Shown here piece after piece: positions 31,880 through 39,788 of a stretch of DNA of 39,788 nt. Origin of the DNA: Halorubrum coriense DSM 10284 (GTDB taxonomy: Archaea; Halobacteriota; Halobacteria; Halobacteriales; Haloferacaceae). A model generated the notes under the pieces. That model made no database searches. It was not told the origin of the DNA and worked only from the letters and a program-made list of their open reading frames with translations. The DNA lies in contig NZ_AOJL01000049.1 in the NCBI RefSeq assembly GCF_000337035.1, positions 24,720 through 64,507 on the forward strand. Reading direction: 5' to 3'. Numbering within the stretch: position 1 is the stretch's first letter; each line of letters starts with the position of its first letter. The translations under genes and the position numbers were made by a program.

Positions 31880-32806
31880 TCACTCGCCGCCGGCGCGGAG
31901 GTGGTAGAACACGTACGTCTGCGCGTAGCCGGCGAACTCGCCGCCGAACTGCTCCCGGATCGCGCGGGACGTCGCGGCGTAGCTCCCGCGGTCGCAGTCG
32001 GGGTAGTACTCCTCGACGGTCGTGCGGATCCAGGTGTCCAGCGGCACGGCCTCGAGGAACCCCAGCGAGAACAGCAGCACGCAGTCGGCGACCTTGTCGC
32101 CGACGCCGACGAATCGGGTGAGCGACTCCCGGGCCTCTTCGTAGGGGAGGTCGGCCGCGTCCAGCGGATCGGCCTCGCCGCTCGCGACCATCTCCGCGGT
32201 CCGCTGGACGTACGGCGCGCGGTAGCCCAAAGAGAGGTCGCGGAGTTCGTCTTCCGTGCGGGCGGACAGCTGCTCGGGCGTCGGGAACGCCCGGTACGTC
32301 TCTCCGCCGAGCGAGACCCCGTCGCCGTACGCCTCCCGGAGTCGGCGCTGCATCCCGTGGATCCGTGCGACCCGCATCTGCGCCGAGCAGATGAACGAGA
32401 CGAGGCAGGGGAACACCGGATCGCGCGTCAGCCGCATTCCCTCGTAGGCGTCGTACGCCCGCTCTAGAAGCGGAAGGTCCGGCGTCGCGTCCAAGATCGC
32501 GTCGAGGTCATCGTCTAACCGGAGCAGGTGCGTCAACAACGGTTCGGCGTCTGTCGACGCCTCCCAGTGGAGCGTGCCGTCGTGGACGCCGCCCTCCTGT
32601 CGGACCCGAAGCGCGACGCGCTCGTCGGTCACCCCCGGGATCGGGTCGACGACGGTCTCGTACCACGCGTCCCCGCCGTGGGCGTGGAGTTCGGCGTACG
32701 TCTCCCCGTCAGCACGGTTCCAGAGGTAGCTCTGACCGCTCTCGAGCGTGGCCTGAAGGTCGAACGGTCCAGCCAAGTCGCCGACGTCGATCGCCCCGCG
32801 TTCCAT
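31880..32806 (-). CDS. 8-oxoguanine DNA glycosylase/AP lyase, OGG1-type
   Basis: A 308-residue HhH-GPD DNA glycosylase. The N-terminal OGG-type beta domain contains LESGQSYLWNR (21-31). The helical domain has FPCLVSFICSAQMRVARI (132-149). The helix-hairpin-helix reads FVGVGDKVADCVLLFSLG, with Lys238 in the place of the Schiff-base lysine of human OGG1 (K249), and EAVPLDTWIRT with Asp257 at the catalytic Asp position. It is therefore predicted to excise 8-oxoguanine and cut the AP site (base-excision repair). The start is ATG 32806. It diverges from the SRPBCC gene. Confidence 0.9.
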   Translation of the reverse strand: MERGAIDVGDLAGPFDLQATLESGQSYLWNRADGETYAELHAHGGDAWYETVVDPIPGVTDERVALRVRQEGGVHDGTLHWEASTDAEPLLTHLLRLDDDLDAILDATPDLPLLERAYDAYEGMRLTRDPVFPCLVSFICSAQMRVARIHGMQRRLREAYGDGVSLGGETYRAFPTPEQLSARTEDELRDLSLGYRAPYVQRTAEMVASGEADPLDAADLPYEEARESLTRFVGVGDKVADCVLLFSLGFLEAVPLDTWIRTTVEEYYPDCDRGSYAATSRAIREQFGGEFAGYAQTYVFYHLRAGGE

Positions 32807-32860
32807 CGTCTCTACTCACGGTGCCCGCGGGCATGCGGGTTTCGGTCCCGGGCCGCCGCC

Positions 32861-32880
32861 GTGGACGGGTTTTTGTCCAC
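32861..32880. promoter_or_regulatory. Inverted repeat framing the TATA of the SRPBCC gene
   Basis: GTGGAC (32861-32866) and GTCCAC (32875-32880) flank the T-run TATA-like element GTTTTTGT (32869-32876), which is centred 27 bp before the ATG at 32899. A protein bound here would block TBP/TFB, so this is a candidate operator. Confidence 0.35.
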
Positions 32881-32898
32881 CCATCTCGTACCGGGCGT

Positions 32899-33399
32899 AT
32901 GCCGACGTACAGGCGGACGACTCGGGTGCCGGCCCCGATCGAAGACGTGTGGAATTTTCACTCCACGGTCGACGGACTGCGAGAACTCACGCCGGACTGG
33001 ATGCGGCTCCATATCGACGGCGTCGAGGGGCCTGACGGCTCGCCCGACCCCGAGGTCCTCGTCACCGATTCGGAGATACAGATGTCGATGCGTCCGTTCG
33101 GGGCCGGTCCGCGACAGCGGTGGACGTCGCGGATCGTCGAGCGCGAACCCGACGGGACGACGACGCCCGAGCGTTCCGCGCGGTTCGTCGACGAGATGGA
33201 AGGCGGGCCGTTCCGGCGCTGGGAACACACCCACGCGTTCTACGCAGACGGCGACGAGACCCTGCTCGTCGACACGGTCGCGTATCGACTGCCGCTCGGT
33301 CCGATCGGCGACCTCGCCGGTCCCGCGGCGAAGATCGGGTTCGAAGGGATGTTCCGCGACCGCCACCGGCGAACGGTCGACCGGTTCTCCGGGACCTGA
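32899..33399 (+). CDS. SRPBCC (START-like) superfamily protein
   Basis: A 166-residue single-domain protein. It opens with MPTYRRTTRVPAPIEDVWNFHSTVDGLRELTPDW, the standard first strand and helix pair of SRPBCC/polyketide-cyclase-like proteins. It ends with YRLPLGPIGDLAGP and a long C-terminal helix (KIGFEGMFRDRHRRTVDRF). The fold makes a deep hydrophobic cavity for a lipid-like or polyketide-like ligand; the ligand is unknown. The ATG at 32899 fits the TATA position, and the longer frame to 32821 overlaps the promoter. It is convergent with the histidine kinase. Confidence 0.85.
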   Translation: MPTYRRTTRVPAPIEDVWNFHSTVDGLRELTPDWMRLHIDGVEGPDGSPDPEVLVTDSEIQMSMRPFGAGPRQRWTSRIVEREPDGTTTPERSARFVDEMEGGPFRRWEHTHAFYADGDETLLVDTVAYRLPLGPIGDLAGPAAKIGFEGMFRDRHRRTVDRFSGT

Positions 33400-33437
33400 C
33401 CGCGTCGCGAATCCACCGGCGGGCGCGGACCGAGTCC

Positions 33438-35012
33438 TTACGCCGACGCGACCCGCTTCGCACTCGCGCCGAACGTGAGTTCGAAGACGGCTCCGCCGTC
33501 GTTGTGAGCCTCGATGTCCCACTCGTGCGCCTCCACGATCCGGTCGACGATCGCCAGTCCGATACCCGAGCTGTCGGCCGACGAGACGCCCGATTCGAAG
33601 ACGGTGTCGGCGAGTTCGACCGGGATACCCGGACCGTCGTCCGCGACGTACATCCCGTGACACCCGTCTTCCGCGGAGAGCGGACCGATCTCTATCGCCA
33701 CGTCCCGGCCCCCGTGGTCGATCGCGTTCCGGAAGAGGTTCTCTAGCGCCTGTCGGAGACGTCCCGGATCGGCCTCGACGTGACCGATCTCGTCCGCGAT
33801 GGTCAGCGTCGCGTCCGGCGAGCGGACGGACGCCCACGCGTCCTCCGCGACGGCTTCGATCGGGACGGACTCCGTCTCGCCGATCGTCTCGCCTCGCCGC
33901 GCGAGCATGAGCAGATCGTCGATCAGCGTCTCCATCCGGTCGACCGCGCCGCTCATCGCCTCGTACCGCGACGGAGCCAGTTCGTCCTCGGAGAGCGACA
34001 GGTACCCGGAGAGCACGTTCAACGGATTCCTGAGGTCGTGAGAGACGACCGCGCTGAACTGTTCCAGCTGTTCCGCCTGGCGACGGAGCGCAGCCCGACG
34101 GTCGTTTCGCGCGATCGTGTGCGCGACTAAGTCGCCGAGGGTACGGTACAGGTCGACCTCGTCGTCGGTCCAAGTGCGGTGGTCGTCGGACTCGAACGCG
34201 ACGATTCCGCTCAGTTCCCAGTCGACGACGAGCGGCACGTGAACGGTGGCCGGCGGCCCGACTTCACCCGTGTCGAGGCGCTCGTCGAGACCGCTCGGGG
34301 GAGCCGCCGCGCGCGCGACGTTGCCGAACGTCGACAGTTGCTCCGGCTCGGGGAAGTCGTCGAACCGCCTCGGCGCGGGGTCGAACCCGTCGGGACACCA
34401 GCTGTAAGCGGGCACGAACTGCCCGTCGTCTTCTCGGTAACAGACGATCCGATCGAGCTCGGCGTGCTCGCCGACGTTCTCCATCGTCCACTCGATCTTC
34501 GTTCCGACCTCGTCCGTGCGCGTGCTCATCAGCGTCGTTCCGGCGTCGAGCAATACCTCGGAGAGACGGCCCACGTCGTCGCTACCGAGCTGAACGCGGT
34601 CGGGCTCTAACAGTTCCGCGAGGCGATCCGTGAGCGGTCGGAGGCCGTCGCTCCCGTCGAGGGGGAGCGCCCAGTCGTCGACGGCGACCACGTCGTCGAC
34701 GCCGGCCGCCAATAGAGCGCGGATCGTCTCGGTCGTCGCGTCCTCGACGAGCGCGATCACCGGAACGTTCGACGGCAACGCCGCGAGCCGCTCGGCTACC
34801 GCGTCGTCGGTCGCTGCCGCGGCGGTGACGACGACACCGCAGGTGCCGTTTAGCGGGTCCCCGCCGTCGCGTTCTCCGTCCAACTCCGTCGGGGCAAACG
34901 TCCGAACCGTCGGTCCGTCGGGGCCCTTCCAAGCGGCGTCGACCGCGCGGGTTACGCGTTCGCTGACGCGCGCGTTATCGCCCACAAACGCGACGACCGT
35001 TCGCCGGTCCAT
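33438..35012 (-). CDS. Sensor histidine kinase with degenerate receiver and GAF-like domains
   Basis: A 524-residue soluble kinase. Residues 1-135 have receiver-like strands and helices (VVAFVGDNARVSERV, VPVIALVEDATTETIRALLAAGVDDVV), but the phospho-acceptor position reads VVVTAA, so it is a pseudoreceiver. Residues 140-300 form a GAF-like sensor. The dimerisation/phosphoacceptor helix FSAVVSHDLRNPLNV contains His325. The ATPase has ENLFRNAIDHG (N box), ADDGPGIP (G1) and SSGIGLAIVDRI (G2). It has no membrane helix, so it senses an intracellular signal. No cognate response regulator lies beside it, which is common in haloarchaea. The ATG at 35012 follows a weak TATA (about 32 bp away). Confidence 0.92.
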   Translation of the reverse strand: MDRRTVVAFVGDNARVSERVTRAVDAAWKGPDGPTVRTFAPTELDGERDGGDPLNGTCGVVVTAAAATDDAVAERLAALPSNVPVIALVEDATTETIRALLAAGVDDVVAVDDWALPLDGSDGLRPLTDRLAELLEPDRVQLGSDDVGRLSEVLLDAGTTLMSTRTDEVGTKIEWTMENVGEHAELDRIVCYREDDGQFVPAYSWCPDGFDPAPRRFDDFPEPEQLSTFGNVARAAAPPSGLDERLDTGEVGPPATVHVPLVVDWELSGIVAFESDDHRTWTDDEVDLYRTLGDLVAHTIARNDRRAALRRQAEQLEQFSAVVSHDLRNPLNVLSGYLSLSEDELAPSRYEAMSGAVDRMETLIDDLLMLARRGETIGETESVPIEAVAEDAWASVRSPDATLTIADEIGHVEADPGRLRQALENLFRNAIDHGGRDVAIEIGPLSAEDGCHGMYVADDGPGIPVELADTVFESGVSSADSSGIGLAIVDRIVEAHEWDIEAHNDGGAVFELTFGASAKRVASA

Positions 35013-35072
35013 ACGGATTTCAACCGGTCAGAGGTCTTCAACGTTTACCCCAAAATATCGGTGTTGAAAACG

Positions 35073-35960
35073 CTACGACCCGTCCGCGGTCGCGGTGAGG
35101 TAGATCCCGCCGAGGACGACGCAGCCGCCGGCGACCGTCGCCGGCGTCGGCGCCTCCGACAGTAACGCGAACGCGAGCAGCGTCGCGCCGACCGGTTCGC
35201 CGAGCAACGAGACGGAGACGACGCTCGATTCGAGGTGCGCGAGCGCCCAGTTGAGTACCGTGTGACCGAGTAACCCGGGGCCGACAGCGAGCCCGACGAA
35301 CAGGAGCCATTCCCTGGCCGGATATCCGGTGAGGGGATGCCCGGCGGCGAGGACGAAGCCGAGTAACACGAGTACACAGACGCCGTACACGACGGTGACG
35401 TAGGGAATCAACGAGATGCGCTGTCGGAGCGAACGCCCGGCCAACACGTATCCCGCGGCCGAGACAGCGCCCGTCAGCGCCAATACGTTGCCGTACAGCG
35501 GACGAGGGCCGATGGCCACGCCCCCGAGGAAGTCGCCGAGCGACATCGACGCCATCCCGGCGACGGCGACCGCGATACCCGCGGCCATCCGGCGCGTGAC
35601 GCGCTCGCGTAACAACAACCACGCGCCGGCCGCGACGAACACCGGTTGCGCCTGGACGAGCGTCACGCTCGCGGCGACGCTCGTCCACCGGAGGCTCTCG
35701 AACCACGAAGCGAAGTGGACCGCGAGCGCAATCCCAGAGAGCGCCGCGAAGGCGAGGTCGCGAGCGCGGATCTGGGCGAACTCTCCGCGGTACCGCCACA
35801 CACCTATCGCGGCCAGTGGCAACGTCGTGAACAGCACCCGGTAGAACGCGGTGACCGAGCTCGGCGCGTCGCTCAGCCGGACGAGAATCGCGCCGGCGCT
35901 GACGGCGACGACCGCCGCCGCCAGTCCCGCTTTCGGTGACACCGCCGGCTTCGAACTCAT
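35073..35960 (-). CDS. EamA/DMT-superfamily transporter
   Basis: A 295-residue membrane protein with ten hydrophobic helices in two EamA repeats (about 10-140 and 155-290). Typical family stretches include SSVTAFYRVLFTTLPLA, FASWFESLRWTSVAASVTLVQAQPVFVA and SSVVSVSLLGEPVGATLLAFALLSE. Members export or import metabolites such as amino acids or nucleosides; the substrate here is unknown. The start is ATG 35960 (MSSKPAVSPKAG). It lies upstream of the histidine kinase on the same strand with a 60-bp gap. Confidence 0.93.
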   Translation of the reverse strand: MSSKPAVSPKAGLAAAVVAVSAGAILVRLSDAPSSVTAFYRVLFTTLPLAAIGVWRYRGEFAQIRARDLAFAALSGIALAVHFASWFESLRWTSVAASVTLVQAQPVFVAAGAWLLLRERVTRRMAAGIAVAVAGMASMSLGDFLGGVAIGPRPLYGNVLALTGAVSAAGYVLAGRSLRQRISLIPYVTVVYGVCVLVLLGFVLAAGHPLTGYPAREWLLFVGLAVGPGLLGHTVLNWALAHLESSVVSVSLLGEPVGATLLAFALLSEAPTPATVAGGCVVLGGIYLTATADGS

Positions 35961-36097
35961 CGACTGTCACTACCGTTCGAGTGGCGGGCGCTTACCGGTT
36001 TCGAGAGCCGGCGGCGCGACCCGAGGCGACCCCCTCTCGAATTCCAGCCGTACGCGAGGCCGACGGTGATTTCCCTCCTCGATTCGAACGAAGCGGT

Positions 36098-36400
36098 ATG
36101 TGTGCGGACACGTTCGGCGTCGGGATTCGAGTCACGGAGACGGAGCTCCGCGTCGTCGTCGGCGTCCCCTCCGACATCGACTCCGGATGGACCGATCCCG
36201 AAGCGTTCCAGTCGCTCGTCGCGGAGGCCGTGTGGGAGCGACTCGAACAGCGCCCGACGCTGGAGGCCGTCGCCGCTCGGTACGACACCGGCGATACCGC
36301 CGGGCTCGGGAGCGTCACGCTGGAGCCAGACGGAACCGTGACCGAGACCGACCTCACACCGCTCGCGGAATCCGACGGCGAATCCGAACTCGAAGACTAG
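36098..36400 (+). CDS. Small acidic protein of unknown function
   Basis: A 100-residue protein starting MCADTFGVGIRVTETELRVVVG. It appears to be an alpha/beta domain (strand, strand, helix AFQSLVAEAVWERLE, strand GSVTLEPDGTVTE) with an acidic C-terminus. I do not recognise the family, and there are no membrane segments or zinc motifs. The open frame reaches back to 35936, but the part before 36098 overlaps the transporter promoter and looks random. It converges with the gene at 36424 across a 23-bp gap. Confidence 0.6.
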   Translation: MCADTFGVGIRVTETELRVVVGVPSDIDSGWTDPEAFQSLVAEAVWERLEQRPTLEAVAARYDTGDTAGLGSVTLEPDGTVTETDLTPLAESDGESELED

Positions 36401-36423
36401 CGGACTCCGGCTGACGCCTCCCA

Positions 36424-37269
36424 CTAGTCGTCCGACACGCCCGCCGCGAGCGCCACGGCCACGTCCCACGTCCGCTCGGACCGATAGGCGGTGAGGTCGT
36501 ATCTGGTCGACCCCACTGTGTCTCCCCACGTTTCCAGCGCGCCGAGAGTAACCAGCCCCGACAGCGTCGCCCCCAGCGTTCGCGGCGTCGTCTCCGGGTC
36601 CGTCAGCGCGGCGTGGACCTGTTTCGACTGCGGGTAGTTTCGGTCGCACGTCTCGATCCCGCGCTTAGCCTCGGCCCAGTGACGACGGACGTACCCGAAA
36701 GTCGTGGGGTCCTCTCGGGACAGCCGTTCGACCGCGCTCGCCGCGCCCGGGTCGACGCCAGCGACGGAGTCCACGTGCCCCTCAGCCCGTGCCAGCAGCT
36801 CCGCAGGCCCCTCGAAAGAGCACCCGATCGTGATTCGGCGCGCTCGTTCCCGAAAGCGCTCGCCGAGGCGCTCGGTAAACGTAACCGCCGGGTCGACACC
36901 GTCCCGAACGGCGACCCGTGCGAGGTCGTCGACGAACACGTCAATCGTCCCCGCCGGAACGCCGTCGAAGTGGTCGGCGAGGGCGTCGAACACCCGCTCG
37001 TGCTCCGTCGCACGGCCGAGTACCGTGTGTACAAGTCCGCTGTTCGGAACCACCTGCGTCGACGCGGCGGCTCCGCCCCGAACCACGTCGTTCACGTCCA
37101 CGACCGCCTCCCGAGTCGGTGTCCCGCCCGGCGTTCGACTCCAGCCGCTCCGCCACGCTTCGACATCAGTGCTAAACAACACAGACACGACGCGGTCGGA
37201 GACCCTGCCGTCGTGAACCGGCTGGCGATCGCTACAGTACAGCCGGACCGTGTTGTTCAAGCCCTCCAT
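36424..37269 (-). CDS. Probable winged-helix transcription regulator (haloarchaeal, TbsP/DUF5821-like?)
   Basis: A 281-residue soluble protein. The first 150 residues form an alpha/beta region containing HFDGVPAGTIDVFVDDLARV and RARRITIGCSFEG. The last 90 residues (FGYVRRHWAEAKRGIETCDRNYPQSKQVHAALTDPETTPRTLGATLSGLVTLGALETWG...RYDLTAY) read as a winged helix-turn-helix with recognition helix TPRTLGATLSGLVTLG. The pattern reminds me of the haloarchaeal DUF5821/TbsP regulators, but I cannot confirm this without a search. A TATA-like GTTTATCAC on the minus strand (37294-37303) lies 29 bp before the ATG at 37269. It is read away from the rRNA operon and is separated from it by a terminator. Confidence 0.6.
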   Translation of the reverse strand: MEGLNNTVRLYCSDRQPVHDGRVSDRVVSVLFSTDVEAWRSGWSRTPGGTPTREAVVDVNDVVRGGAAASTQVVPNSGLVHTVLGRATEHERVFDALADHFDGVPAGTIDVFVDDLARVAVRDGVDPAVTFTERLGERFRERARRITIGCSFEGPAELLARAEGHVDSVAGVDPGAASAVERLSREDPTTFGYVRRHWAEAKRGIETCDRNYPQSKQVHAALTDPETTPRTLGATLSGLVTLGALETWGDTVGSTRYDLTAYRSERTWDVAVALAAGVSDD

Positions 37270-37293
37270 TACACGTTGGCTTCAGCGAGAAAA

Positions 37294-37303
37294 GTGATAA
37301 ACT
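37294..37303 (-). promoter_or_regulatory. TATA element of the winged-helix gene
   Basis: The minus strand reads AGTTTATCAC, centred about 29 bp upstream of the ATG at 37269. Confidence 0.45.
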
Positions 37304-37502
37304 TACGCATGAAACTATTAGTACTGATATGGGTCTCGGAAAGCGGAGCGCCGCTCGGACACCGGTCGTCCGGCTTCTCCCCGTTTCCGGGCTCGACCGC
37401 TGACGCGGCTCGAATTAATATCGTTTGCGACGAGTACGCGTCTGCGTGTGTCAACCGGCTATCGCGGTCGCGTGTGGGCGGCGCGTCCGCTCGCTGTATA
37501 TG

Positions 37503-37534
37503 AAAAAAGCCCACGGACGCGGTGTCCGTGGGCT
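37503..37534 (-). terminator. Hairpin plus U-tract terminator of the rRNA operon
   Basis: On the minus strand an 11-bp perfect stem (AGCCCACGGAC/GTCCGTGGGCT) with a 5-nt loop is followed at once by six T. This is a bacterial-style intrinsic terminator shape located about 30 bp after 5S rRNA. A smaller hairpin, GGGAG-TATT-CTCCC (37539-37552), sits between it and 5S. In archaea the oligo-T run alone can terminate; the stem may also protect or process the transcript. Confidence 0.8.
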
Positions 37535-37562
37535 GAGTGGGAGTATTCTCCCGGATGAGTGG

Positions 37563-37684
37563 GCAGGCGGCGACCCGTGGTTCCCAGAGGATCGCTCACT
37601 CCAGTACTTCACGGTACGCTGGTGGGCTTAACTTCCGTGTTCGGAATGGGTACGGGTGTTTCCCCACCGCTTTGGCCGCCTTTA
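37563..37684 (-). rRNA. 5S ribosomal RNA
   Basis: About 122 nt, read on the minus strand. The terminal stem pairs AAGGCGGCC at the 5' end with the CGCCGCC stretch at the 3' end. The internal stretches GGTGGGGAAACACCCGTACCC, CCGAACACGGAAG and TAAGCCCACCAGCGT are the conserved archaeal 5S blocks. The exact ends are judged from the terminal helix and may be off by two or three bases. It lies 130 bp downstream of 23S and before a hairpin/U-tract terminator. Confidence 0.93.
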
Positions 37685-37814
37685 TGCCGACTCTCGGAGT
37701 TGAACCGAGACTCTCTACTGAGAGACGCCCGTGTCGGTCGTGGTTCGAAAAACCGTGTATACGTGCGATCCAGATACCGCCTGAACTCATGCGAGTCGTG
37801 GCGCGTCAGCGCCA
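37685..37814 (-). other. 23S-5S internal transcribed spacer
   Basis: 130 bp between 5S and 23S with two small hairpins (TCTCGG/CCGAGA at 37692-37710 and CTCTC/GAGAG at 37711-37724). It should contain the 3' strand of the 23S processing stem with a bulge-helix-bulge cleavage site; the other strand lies outside the window, so pairing cannot be checked. No tRNA is present. Confidence 0.7.

Positions 37815-39788
<1,974 letters not shown>

Noticed and set aside
37270-37562. A tRNA-Cys gene after 5S rRNA
   Set aside because: I looked for acceptor and T-arm sequences on the minus strand and found none; only the hairpin terminator and a small stem are present.

Overview
The window looks like the chromosome of a halophilic archaeon (class Halobacteria; the protein style resembles Halorubrum/Haloferacales, an inference). 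The reasons are high GC with strong G/C at third codon positions, very acidic proteins, AT-rich TATA elements 25-31 bp upstream of start codons (mostly leaderless genes), two transcription factor B genes, haloarchaeal small-protein families, and archaeal 23S and 5S rRNA. I see no insertion sequence, integrase, CRISPR array or tRNA gene. The window reads as ordinary chromosome with an accessory catabolic block.

Layout. 1-7500: the 3'-truncated isochorismate synthase menF (minus), a cytoplasmic sulfite-oxidase-fold molybdoenzyme (minus), a small ribbon-helix-helix protein, a UPF0058 protein, a rhomboid protease, a METTL5-type methyltransferase with a close upstream partner gene, a first TFB and a universal stress protein. 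7529-13983: a MenE-like acyl-CoA ligase with an acidic repeat tail, an acyl-CoA dehydrogenase, an MBL-fold hydrolase, and a MutS-like ATPase overlapping a small gene. menF and menE together point to menaquinone synthesis.

14036-23615: an alpha-glucan module. A 1572-residue protein with two fused GH15 glucoamylase-type catalytic domains diverges from a GH13 amylase-type enzyme, which is followed by a GH77 4-alpha-glucanotransferase and a Ca2+/cation antiporter. None of the three enzymes has a visible signal peptide, so they probably act on internal glycogen or imported maltodextrin. 23673-24313: two small membrane proteins.

24374-29125: five same-strand genes forming a putative catabolic cluster: M20 amidohydrolase, LarA/DUF2088-type racemase homologue, an SDR lacking the canonical Tyr/Lys, a cupin and a fumarylacetoacetate-hydrolase-family enzyme. 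The substrate is unknown; this is the best candidate for an undescribed pathway. 29126-33399: a second TFB, a small zinc protein, a second UPF0058 protein, a DUF555 protein, an Ogg-type DNA glycosylase and an SRPBCC protein.

33438-37269: an orphan histidine kinase with a degenerate receiver, an EamA transporter, a small unknown protein and a probable winged-helix regulator. 37503-39788 (minus): the end of an rRNA operon with partial 23S, spacer, 5S and a hairpin/U-tract terminator; the usual downstream tRNA-Cys is absent. All assignments rest on reading motifs and context; no database search was run.
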